This document shows positions 1 to 6,326 of a DNA stretch of 6,431 nt, piece after piece. This stretch comes from an uncultured Ignavibacteriota bacterium (GTDB lineage Bacteria; Bacteroidota; Ignavibacteria; Tepidaquicellales; Tepidaquicellaceae). The stretch lies in the NCBI GenBank assembly GCA_903901375.1, contig CAIUQV010000002.1, positions 1 through 6,431 on the forward strand, read 5' to 3'. Numbering within the stretch: position 1 is the first letter of the stretch; every line of letters starts with the position of its first letter. The position numbers and the translations under genes were made by a program. The notes beneath the pieces were generated by a model, which did not search any database, was not told where the DNA came from, and saw only the letters and a list, made by a program, of their open reading frames with translations.

Positions 1-15
1 ATAAATTTATATAAT

Positions 16-414
16 ATGAATACTAAAGAAATCTTAAATCAATACAAAACAATTGCTGTAGTTGGTTTTTCAGATAATCAGGACAGAGACAGTAACAGAA
101 TAGCTGTTTATATGAAAAATAACGGCTACAATGTGATTGGTATAAACCCAAAGCTTGAAGGTAAAGAAATTGACGGCATAAAGTGTTATTCCCATTTAAG
201 AGATGTACCGGAAAAAATTAACATAGTGAACATTTTCAGGCTCGCAATTGCCGTTCCTGGAATAGTTGAAGAGACTTTGAAGTTAAATCCAAGACCGGAA
301 GTTATCTGGACGCAACTTGGTATTTTTCACGAAGAAGCTAAAAAACTTGCCGAAAATAGCGGTATTATATTCGTTGAGAATAGGTGCCTTTATATTGAAC
401 ATAAATTAAATTGA
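16..414 (+). CDS. CoA-binding domain protein (CoA_binding_2 / YccU-type)
   Basis: This is a complete 132-residue Rossmann-fold protein of the small single-domain CoA-binding family, whose members are usually 125-145 residues. The fold's first strand and glycine turn appear as AVVGFSDNQDRDS (residues 14-26), where the family has a VGaS...S signature. The second strand is GYNVIGINP (37-45), followed by the family block VNIFR (71-75) and then WTQLGI (98-103) with the conserved Cys124 near the C terminus (ENRC). The family binds CoA or a related nucleotide; its physiological role is poorly known, and it is expected in the cytoplasm. The ATG at 16 leaves a normal N terminus before the first strand, and the next in-frame Met (residue 33) would remove the nucleotide-binding turn. 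No Shine-Dalgarno is visible. Its stop lies 6 bases before the next gene, so it is probably co-transcribed. Only 15 bases of upstream DNA are present, so its promoter cannot be judged. The family call is firm; the function is not. Confidence 0.9.
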   Translation: MNTKEILNQYKTIAVVGFSDNQDRDSNRIAVYMKNNGYNVIGINPKLEGKEIDGIKCYSHLRDVPEKINIVNIFRLAIAVPGIVEETLKLNPRPEVIWTQLGIFHEEAKKLAENSGIIFVENRCLYIEHKLN

Positions 415-420
415 TTAAAT

Positions 421-2349
421 TTGAACTCAGATAAAAACAGATTATATTTTTCTATTGCATCCTTTTTAATACCATTCCTTGTATACCTTACGACGCTTGC
501 TCCAGGCTTGTATTTTATCGATACAGGTGAACTCGCAACTGTCTGCGTTAAACTTGGAACTGCACATCCGACGGGATATCCTTTATTTACTGTGCTTGGC
601 AGCATTTTTGCCAAATTACCGGTAGGGGATTATATCTATCGTCTTAATTTGATGTGTGCTCTTCAATCATCATTAACTGTTATGGTATTCTTTAATCTGG
701 TGCTTTTTATACTTACTAAACTAAACCTTAATGCTGACGGTAAGAATAAATTTACGGATAAAGACGGGAATAATATTACTTCTATGATGATTGCTTTTTC
801 AGCATCGATGGTACTTGCTTTTTCAAACACTTTCTGGAATACATCGAATTCTCTTGAAGTTTATTCTCTTCATGTACTATTCATTGTTTCCGTTACTTAT
901 ATTTTCCTGAAAGCAGGAAATGAATTCGTTAAACACTCCGGTAATGATGATTTGAAGTACTGGCTCCTGTTTGCCTTCATTCTTGGCTTAAGTTTTACAA
1001 ATCATCTGACTTCTATTTTCCTTAGTGTAGGCTTTATATATCTTTATTTTGCAGTAAACGGATTCAGTAAAACATCATTTCAGAAGATTCTGATTATGGG
1101 GATTCCGTTTGTTTTAGCTCTTACTGTCTATGTTTATTTCTTCGTAAGAGGGGATAACAACATTATTGCCTGGGGAAATCCTGTTAACTGGGATAATTTT
1201 TACAGACATGTGTCAGGTAAGCAGTTTAGCGTATGGATGTTCACTTCTACGGATTCGGCTTCTAAACAGTTTTCGCATTTTACTGAAATATATCCTAAAG
1301 AGTTTTTCTACATTCCGGTGTTAATAGCATTGATTGGAATGATTTATTCTTTTGTAAAACAAAGAAAGTTCTTCATATTTACATTATTACTGTTCGTTTT
1401 TAACATTCTGTATGCTATAAACTATGATATACATGACATAGATACATACTTCCTGCTTTCTTTTGTTGTAACTGCAATTTGGTTTGCAATAGGATTAAGA
1501 TTCATTTTTAATAAATTTAAGCCGAATCAGGCAATAATCGCATTAATTGCAGTAATTATTCCGCTTACCTCAATATACGGTAATTTTAAAGAAAATAATC
1601 TAAGTAAAAGTAATTTCGTCAAGGAATATACCGAAAATGTGTTTAGTTCTGCACGACAGAAATCAATAATTATGTCTACTCAATGGGATTTCTGGGTATC
1701 GGCTTCATTCTATTTCCAGTATGTTCATAATTTCAGACCGGATGTCGTTATAATAGATAAAGAATTAATGAGAAAGTCATGGTATCTTAAACATCTTAAA
1801 GACCATTATCCTGATATTTACGAGAAAAGTAAGCAGGAATTTGAGATTTATGCTGTTGAATTAAAGAAATTTGAGAAATTTACTGAAAATTATACAAAAC
1901 CTAAAACTGAAGCCGATAAACAAAACCTTATTGCCATACAGAGTGCTTTTATTAATCTTTTAAACAGTATCGTTAACAAAAACTACTTAGAGTATCATTT
2001 CTATACTACTCTTGAAGTTGAAGATGATAAAAATGAAAAGTTTGCTAAAGAGTACAATAGGGTTCCGGAAGGTCTGCTTATTCGCCTGACAAAATCTGTT
2101 GACTTTGATTCCACTTATGTAGAACCCGATTTTACTTATACTAAAACAAATGAAACTGATTACTATCACACTTTTATAATGAATGCATACTACCTTATGT
2201 ATCTGAAAAGGGCAAGTTATCTTATGACTCTGAATAAACTTGATACGGCAGAAATGTACATTCAGCGAGTTTTACAATTAAGACCAAATGATAAGAATGG
2301 TATTGGTATGTTAAAAAGAGTTTGGGAATTACGCGGAACGAATAAATAG
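421..2349 (+). CDS. DUF2723 membrane protein, TMEM260/O-mannosyltransferase-like (TTG start)
   Basis: This 642-residue polytopic inner-membrane protein belongs to DUF2723, the family that includes the eukaryotic protein O-mannosyltransferase TMEM260; bacterial substrates are largely unknown. The N-terminal signature is LAPGLYFIDTGEL (26-38), with the acidic pair D34/E37 in the first extracytoplasmic loop where GT-C enzymes keep catalytic acids, followed by GTAHPTGYPLF (46-56). About ten hydrophobic segments lie between residues 9 and 388. Other family landmarks are WGNP (251-254), NYDIHDIDTYFL (334-345) and TQWDFW plus RPDVVIID (420-446). Residues 400-642 are soluble and end in a helical pair that looks like one TPR (about 588-622, with LDTAEMYIQRVLQLRPND). 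The start is TTG: an in-frame stop sits at 412-414, no ATG lies between, and the next internal Met (residue 78) would delete the catalytic signature. There is no Shine-Dalgarno. It lies 6 bases after the CoA-binding gene and 2 bases before the Omp85 gene. The family is clear; glycosyltransferase activity is inferred. Confidence 0.88.
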   Translation: MNSDKNRLYFSIASFLIPFLVYLTTLAPGLYFIDTGELATVCVKLGTAHPTGYPLFTVLGSIFAKLPVGDYIYRLNLMCALQSSLTVMVFFNLVLFILTKLNLNADGKNKFTDKDGNNITSMMIAFSASMVLAFSNTFWNTSNSLEVYSLHVLFIVSVTYIFLKAGNEFVKHSGNDDLKYWLLFAFILGLSFTNHLTSIFLSVGFIYLYFAVNGFSKTSFQKILIMGIPFVLALTVYVYFFVRGDNNIIAWGNPVNWDNFYRHVSGKQFSVWMFTSTDSASKQFSHFTEIYPKEFFYIPVLIALIGMIYSFVKQRKFFIFTLLLFVFNILYAINYDIHDIDTYFLLSFVVTAIWFAIGLRFIFNKFKPNQAIIALIAVIIPLTSIYGNFKENNLSKSNFVKEYTENVFSSARQKSIIMSTQWDFWVSASFYFQYVHNFRPDVVIIDKELMRKSWYLKHLKDHYPDIYEKSKQEFEIYAVELKKFEKFTENYTKPKTEADKQNLIAIQSAFINLLNSIVNKNYLEYHFYTTLEVEDDKNEKFAKEYNRVPEGLLIRLTKSVDFDSTYVEPDFTYTKTNETDYYHTFIMNAYYLMYLKRASYLMTLNKLDTAEMYIQRVLQLRPNDKNGIGMLKRVWELRGTNK

Positions 2350-2351
2350 AA

Positions 2352-3767
2352 TTGTTTAAAATATTATCTATAATATTATTTAGTTTTACTGTATTAACTA
2401 ATATATATTCATATGAATTAACAGATTCCACTAAAGTTGATTCTGCTTATATTAAAATAATGCAGGAAATGGTAATTGAACGTATCATTCTTGTGGGAAA
2501 TGAAAAGACAAAAGACGAAGTAATCTTACGCGAAATGCAGCTTCACGAGGGCGGTAAATTTAATCTCGAGTATCTTGAGTCTGATATTAAAAGATTATAC
2601 AATCTTGGTCTTTTTAACAGAGTTGACGTCGTTCCTGCTCCTCTTAGCTCATCCAAAATCAATCTTGTTTTTGAATTCGAAGAGGGTTTTTATTTCCTTC
2701 CTATTCCTCAGGGTGGAATAAAAGAAGGCTCTTTAAAGAAAATCTGGGGAGGTGTAAATTTTGTATGGAGAAATTTCAGAGGTAAAAATGAAACTCTGAA
2801 TCTTAGTTTTGGAGTAGGATATGAGCCCTTTATTTCACTTTCTTATCTTAATCCATGGATTTTTTCCAATAAACACTATTTTTTTCAAACAAGTTTTAAA
2901 TACTCAAGAACTTATCCAAGAAATAAAGGGAATTCAGACTCTACCGGAGTAGTTTTTAATAAGAATGAAGTTCCAACATACATTATGAATGATATAATGG
3001 GTGATTTAAGAATTGGGAAGTTTCTCGGTAAGAACACTTCTGTTTCTGCTCTTTTACAGTTTAATTCAATTTATACTTCTGAATATATGCCGGGCAGAAC
3101 TGTATCACCTGATGGACTTGATATCTTTCCCAGTATAGGATTGGATTTTACTTATGATACACGTAATTATATGAAATTTGCCACTTATGGCAGTTATTAT
3201 TACCTTAAATTGTCGCGAAGCGGTATTTTTCATAAGGATATCGATTTAAATAAATTCAGATTTGATTTAAGAAGATTTATACCTGTAAAACTCAGTAATG
3301 ATTATGCGTTGGTGTTATCGGGTAGAATTAACTCAGTTTTATCTTTCGGAGGAGGCGAAATACCTGTTTACCTTAAAGAATCTCTGGGATACGATAATTT
3401 AATCAGGGGATGGGACAATTTCGTTTTTCTTGGTGAAGATAAGATGTTCGGTTCAGTGGAACTTAGAATACCTTTGGTGAAACCGTTTTACGTAAAAGGC
3501 TCAGATCATTTAATTCTTAGGAAGGTTCCTCTTGCAAATAAATTTTCGTATCGTTATGGCGTTTATGCCACTGTATTCTATGATTTGGGTGGAGTCTGGG
3601 GGCGTAAGGAAAATATTTACGATACAAAGTTTGAAAGCGGTTTCGGTGCAGGGCTTAATTTTCTTCTGCCCTTTGATTTCGTTGCAAGAGTGGATTTTGG
3701 AGTGAGAAAATTACACAAAGATAAGTATAAAGGACAAATCATTATGGCATTAGATGCTTCATTTTAA
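2352..3767 (+). CDS. Short Omp85/BamA-superfamily outer-membrane protein with one POTRA domain (TTG start)
   Basis: This 471-residue protein has a signal peptide (1-20, FKILSIILFSFTVL core), a single POTRA-like domain (about 42-112; IERIILVGNEKTKDEVILRE then NLGLFNRVDV) and a C-terminal beta-barrel (about 130-471). The barrel carries the Omp85 hallmark in loop 6 as IRGW (351-354, family consensus V/I-R-G-F/Y), followed by FGSVELRIPL (366-375), VFYDLGGVWG (408-417) and FGAGLNFLLPFDFVARVDFG (431-450). It ends in a terminal Phe, the usual outer-membrane targeting residue. BamA has five POTRAs and about 800 residues and TamA three, so this is neither; it is a compact paralogue, possibly for insertion or secretion of particular clients. 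The TTG start is supported by the signal peptide: an in-frame stop lies at 2343-2345 and the first internal ATG (residue 37) would remove the whole signal. It starts 2 bases after DUF2723, implying coupled translation. The superfamily call is strong; the client is unknown. Confidence 0.85.
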   Translation: MFKILSIILFSFTVLTNIYSYELTDSTKVDSAYIKIMQEMVIERIILVGNEKTKDEVILREMQLHEGGKFNLEYLESDIKRLYNLGLFNRVDVVPAPLSSSKINLVFEFEEGFYFLPIPQGGIKEGSLKKIWGGVNFVWRNFRGKNETLNLSFGVGYEPFISLSYLNPWIFSNKHYFFQTSFKYSRTYPRNKGNSDSTGVVFNKNEVPTYIMNDIMGDLRIGKFLGKNTSVSALLQFNSIYTSEYMPGRTVSPDGLDIFPSIGLDFTYDTRNYMKFATYGSYYYLKLSRSGIFHKDIDLNKFRFDLRRFIPVKLSNDYALVLSGRINSVLSFGGGEIPVYLKESLGYDNLIRGWDNFVFLGEDKMFGSVELRIPLVKPFYVKGSDHLILRKVPLANKFSYRYGVYATVFYDLGGVWGRKENIYDTKFESGFGAGLNFLLPFDFVARVDFGVRKLHKDKYKGQIIMALDASF

Positions 3768-3775
3768 TTTAAATT

Positions 3776-4501
3776 ATGGAATATTATTTTACTGAATCTG
3801 ATAATGTAGACCCGGAAAATTCGATTCTTAAAATTGAAGGTTTTGAGTATAAGCACCTCATTCGTGTATTACGGAAGAAAGTTGGTGATAACGTAACAAT
3901 AACTGACGGTAAACGGAACATTTTTCACTGTACGATAGTTGAAATATCAAAGTCTGAGATTATTTGTAGTATACTTAGTAAAGATTATAATCTGTTTGAA
4001 CCGGACCTTAAGATAAAGCTTTTTGTATCACCTTTACGGAACAGTGACAGATTTGAATTTTTGGTTGAAAAGGCTGTTGAACTCGGTGTGTTCGAGCTTT
4101 TTCCTGTAGTTTCAAAATATACAGTTTCTGATAACAGATTTTCTGAAACTAAAATAACCAGATTACGGAAGATAATAGTGTCTGCAATGGGACAATCACA
4201 GAGATGTTATTTACCGGAATTACATAATATCATTAGTTTCAACGATATGCTTGGATTAACTGAAAATGAAAATAATAAAGTTGTATACTATGAACATGCC
4301 GCAGGTAACAATGTGAATAAGAGCGTTTTTACAGATTCCGGTTTGAGCATTCTTATCGGGCCCGAAGGTGGTTTTGATAAAACCGAAATTGAGAAATTAA
4401 TAGAAAACAACTGGCAGGTGAAAAGTCTTGGGAATCGTAAACTCAGAGCTGAAACTGCCGCAATAGTTAGTATTTTTGAACAATTTAATTATAGTAAATG
4501 A
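3776..4501 (+). CDS. rsmE: 16S rRNA (uracil1498-N3)-methyltransferase RsmE
   Basis: RsmE methylates N3 of U1498 in 16S rRNA on the assembled 30S subunit, using S-adenosylmethionine. The 241-residue length is normal. The N-terminal PUA-like part contains HLIRVLRKKVGD (27-38), the family's H..rVLR...Gd block. The SPOUT methyltransferase part has VEKAVELGV (97-105), GQSQRCYLPEL (139-149), the SAM-binding loop GPEGGF (195-200) followed by E204, and the knot motif LGNRKLRAETA (218-228). All signature elements are intact. The common EQS.R block reads GQSQR here, a mild variation. The ATG lies 8 bases after the Omp85 gene with no Shine-Dalgarno in between. Its TGA stop overlaps an ATG (ATGA, 4498-4501) leading into the next reading frame, which suggests coupled translation. 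The N terminus MEYYF fits RsmE proteins that begin directly with the first strand. Confidence 0.95.
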   Translation: MEYYFTESDNVDPENSILKIEGFEYKHLIRVLRKKVGDNVTITDGKRNIFHCTIVEISKSEIICSILSKDYNLFEPDLKIKLFVSPLRNSDRFEFLVEKAVELGVFELFPVVSKYTVSDNRFSETKITRLRKIIVSAMGQSQRCYLPELHNIISFNDMLGLTENENNKVVYYEHAAGNNVNKSVFTDSGLSILIGPEGGFDKTEIEKLIENNWQVKSLGNRKLRAETAAIVSIFEQFNYSK

Positions 4502-4506
4502 AAGGA
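4501..4506 (+). promoter_or_regulatory. Shine-Dalgarno AAAGGA that decides the start at 4513
   Basis: AAAGGA lies 6 bases upstream of the ATG at 4513. It is the only well-placed purine-rich ribosome-binding site before any of the genes in this window, so it argues for 4513 over the ATG at 4498. It overlaps the last base of the rsmE stop codon, so ribosomes finishing rsmE would end right on it. Confidence 0.6.
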
Positions 4507-4512
4507 CATTCA

Positions 4513-5436
4513 ATGAAAACTAAAATTCTGTTTTTGATAGTATTTGTTGCGTTTGCTGCAAATGCATCTTTTGCACAGTTCGATAAGTTCTCTTTTCAGC
4601 TCGCAGCTGGTATCACAAATCCTGATAAAGGATTAAGAGGGAATAATTACATTAATTATTCGAATCAGTATAATTATCATATGTTTAATCCAATAACCCA
4701 AAAAGATTCAATTATTCCACTTATTTTACCATTTGAAGCTGCATTAGTAGACACAAATCTCATAAGTCAGAATTATGGTGCTAAAACCGGTATCTTTTTT
4801 CAGGGTACGGGAAAGATTAATCTTGATAAATATGAAACTGTACGTCTGATTGGTTCATTAAACTTCAGTACGTTTAATACTTTTGAAGGTTCAAAATCAG
4901 GCTTTATTCCAGTTTTTACTACTTCTGGAACACAAATGAGATCTATTAGTTACGATTATACATTCAACAATTTTGGATTGGGTCTTGGTTTTGAGGTTGC
5001 TCCATTGTCATTTACAAAAGTAGTTTCACCTTTTGCCAATGCACAGTTTAATTTTAACTTTATGAACGCTAAATTATCACGTACAACAGGACCAAGTGAT
5101 TCCACAAGTATTAGTTTTAATGATTTCAGAATGGGAATTAGCCTTGGTGCAGGTATTGAATTTAAAGTTAACCCTCAATGGGGTATAGTTGTAGGAGCAA
5201 AGTATGATTTTGCTAATTTATTACTTAAAAATACTGATAGAGCTGGAAGTGTGGAATGGGGAAGAACAAATGCTTCGATTAATGATGGTGAAGGTACTTA
5301 TCAAGCGAATATTTATGATCCACCTGGAACATTAGTTAAATCTGATAACAGAGCAAAACAAAAGGATATTAACTGGTCTTCATTCTATATCGGTGTAAAC
5401 TTCTATCCAAACATTACAGGAACTAAAAAGAAGTAA
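4513..5436 (+). CDS. Exported outer-membrane beta-barrel protein, function unknown
   Basis: This 307-residue protein starts with a clear Sec signal peptide: positive MKTK, hydrophobic core ILFLIVFVAFA, and a probable cleavage after Ala21 (ASFA|QF). The mature part is rich in alternating hydrophobic/polar strands ending in aromatic residues, e.g. FGLGLGFEVAP, VSPFANAQFNFNFMNA, FRMGISLGAGIEF, WGIVVGAKYDF and SSFYIGVNFYP. This pattern fits an outer-membrane barrel of roughly 8-10 strands of the OmpA-like or 'outer membrane beta-barrel' type. It does not end in Phe but in a short basic tail (TGTKKK). An ATG at 4498 is also in frame and overlaps the rsmE stop. The ATG at 4513 is preferred because AAAGGA (4501-4506) lies 6 bases before it and it gives a standard signal peptide; the longer form adds only MKGHS. 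It is last in the operon, just before a strong terminator. I do not recognise a specific family or ligand. Confidence 0.75.
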   Translation: MKTKILFLIVFVAFAANASFAQFDKFSFQLAAGITNPDKGLRGNNYINYSNQYNYHMFNPITQKDSIIPLILPFEAALVDTNLISQNYGAKTGIFFQGTGKINLDKYETVRLIGSLNFSTFNTFEGSKSGFIPVFTTSGTQMRSISYDYTFNNFGLGLGFEVAPLSFTKVVSPFANAQFNFNFMNAKLSRTTGPSDSTSISFNDFRMGISLGAGIEFKVNPQWGIVVGAKYDFANLLLKNTDRAGSVEWGRTNASINDGEGTYQANIYDPPGTLVKSDNRAKQKDINWSSFYIGVNFYPNITGTKKK

Positions 5437-5455
5437 TTTAAATTTTGATTAATAT

Positions 5456-5483
5456 AAAGACCGTTGTTTCAACGGTCTTTTTT
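5456..5483 (+). terminator. Intrinsic terminator closing the five-gene operon
   Basis: A perfect 11-base-pair stem pairs AAAGACCGTTG (5456-5466) with CAACGGTCTTT (5470-5480) across a TTT loop (a 5-base GTTTC loop if the closing G-C pair is open). The run of T from 5478 to 5483 supplies the U-tract. On the opposite strand the hairpin is followed by only three T, so it should act mainly on plus-strand transcription. It lies 19 bases after the stop of the beta-barrel gene. Confidence 0.9.
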
Positions 5484-5516
5484 ATTGTAATTAAAATTAA
5501 CTAAATATTTTTACAT
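5484..5516 (+). promoter_or_regulatory. Short AT-rich leader of the cytochrome gene; promoter location inferred
   Basis: Only 33 bases separate the terminator's U-tract from the cytochrome ATG. The stretch is almost entirely A and T and has no Shine-Dalgarno. No clear -35/-10 pair or Bacteroidota-type TAnnTTTG element can be read with confidence. Since a terminator precedes it, a promoter must lie here or overlap the hairpin, unless the gene depends on read-through. Confidence 0.3.
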
Positions 5517-6257
5517 ATGAAAAAATTACTGTATACAGTGTTGTGTTTATCATTGCTTGTTTTTTCCTGCCAGAAAAAGGATGAGAAAACTGATGCAAAT
5601 AAAGATGGAAAGAAAGAAAATTCGGGTACCGGCGGATTGGTATCAAAAGGTAAGGAATTATTCTATCAGTCATCAAACCTTACCGGCTTAAAATGTGCTG
5701 ATTGTCATAGTGACGGCAGTAATAATGATAAATCCAACACAAAGTACTTTTCTGATGTTATAGGCGCAAGTAAAAGAACTTCAGTATATTCCGGTATGAT
5801 TACTGGTGATGATGTGAAAAGAAAAGGTGCAGGTGCATCTGTATGCTGGGATACATACCTTAAAATGGGTAGACCAGTTTCCCAGGAAGAGATTGATGCT
5901 TTAAATGCTTATTTCGAATCACTTGGAGGAGAAGTAAAAGAATCGAAATATACCTCAATTGCAATACCTACACAGAACAAATCGAAATTAAAAGATGATC
6001 AGGTTAAGATTGCTTCTTTGACACCTGATATAGTTAACGGCGAAAAGAAGTTCAAAGAAACATGTGGATTCTGTCATGGTGGTAAAACTGTTAAACATGT
6101 TCCTTCCTTGTTTGAGGATTTTGATGGAAATTTGAAGAGTATTGTTTATCATATCAGGTTTGGTGCTAAGTTTATGCCGTTCTATTCATATGAAAAATTA
6201 ACTGACCAGGATGCGGCAGATATATCAGAATATATTTTGAAGAACCAGAAAAAATAG
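5517..6257 (+). CDS. Diheme cytochrome c lipoprotein
   Basis: This 246-residue protein begins with a lipoprotein signal peptide: MKK, a hydrophobic core, and the lipobox VFSC with acylated Cys18. A lysine/asparagine-rich tether (19-38) follows. Two cytochrome c domains come next. Domain 1 (about 42-136) has the heme site CADCH (60-64) and ends in a helix EEIDALNAYF. Domain 2 (about 172-246) has CGFCH (183-187), the distal Met in KFMPFYSYEKLT (Met220) and the C-terminal helix DAADISEYI, the classical class I pattern. In domain 1 the sixth ligand is unclear: Met117 or Cys110 (SVCWDTYLKMGRP) are candidates. Cys110 recalls the His/Cys-ligated hemes of SoxA- and TsdA-like cytochromes. It is expected on the periplasmic face of a membrane, carrying electrons to or from a respiratory complex; the partner is unknown. 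It is a single gene bounded by terminators on both sides. The diheme c-type call is firm; a Sox or thiosulfate role is only a possibility, and no other sox gene is visible. Confidence 0.9.
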   Translation: MKKLLYTVLCLSLLVFSCQKKDEKTDANKDGKKENSGTGGLVSKGKELFYQSSNLTGLKCADCHSDGSNNDKSNTKYFSDVIGASKRTSVYSGMITGDDVKRKGAGASVCWDTYLKMGRPVSQEEIDALNAYFESLGGEVKESKYTSIAIPTQNKSKLKDDQVKIASLTPDIVNGEKKFKETCGFCHGGKTVKHVPSLFEDFDGNLKSIVYHIRFGAKFMPFYSYEKLTDQDAADISEYILKNQKK

Positions 6258-6274
6258 GATTTTTATTTAAAAAG

Positions 6275-6310
6275 AAAGCCCGCTTCACATAAATGAAACG
6301 GGCTTTTTTT
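6275..6310. terminator. Bidirectional intrinsic terminator between convergent genes
   Basis: A 13-base-pair stem pairs AAAGCCCGCTTCA (6275-6287) with TGAAACGGGCTTT (6294-6306) around the 6-base loop CATAAA. On the plus strand there is one C/A mismatch (6283/6298) and the stem runs into seven T (6304-6310). On the minus strand the same position becomes a G-U wobble, so the stem is unbroken, and it is followed by TTTCTTTTTAAAT. It therefore fits termination of both the cytochrome gene and the minus-strand gene arriving from the right. Confidence 0.9.
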
Positions 6311-6326
6311 ATAATAAACTTTAAAA

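Noticed and set aside
10..15. TATAAT directly before the first gene, resembling a -10 box
   Set aside because: It abuts the ATG at 16, so a transcript starting from it would begin inside the gene. The surrounding stretch is all A/T, where such a match is expected by chance.
390..614. Minus-strand open frame of 74 codons
   Set aside because: It lies opposite the end of the CoA-binding gene and the highly conserved DUF2723 N terminus, and its product has no recognisable domain. It is a shadow frame.
1987..2431. Two minus-strand open frames (1987-2169 and 2222-2431)
   Set aside because: Both are antisense to the DUF2723 C-terminal region and the start of the Omp85 gene, are short and low in complexity, and show no start signals or family features.
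2352..3767. Calling the Omp85 protein BamA
   Set aside because: It has one POTRA and 471 residues against five POTRAs and about 800 residues for BamA, and it lacks the usual BamA neighbours such as skp, lpxD or uppS.
4498..4512. Alternative upstream start for the beta-barrel protein
   Set aside because: The ATG overlaps the rsmE stop and adds only MKGHS to an otherwise standard signal peptide, while the ATG at 4513 has a properly spaced AAAGGA. It cannot be fully excluded.
5485..5511. TTGTAA and TAAATA/TATTTT as a promoter for the cytochrome gene
   Set aside because: The spacings are 11 or 15 bases, the matches are poor, and the region is nearly pure A/T, so no specific promoter call is justified.
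5517..6257. Naming the cytochrome soxA or tsdA because of Cys110
   Set aside because: There is no sox or tsd neighbour, the second domain is an ordinary Met-ligated class I type, and one candidate cysteine is not enough for a name.
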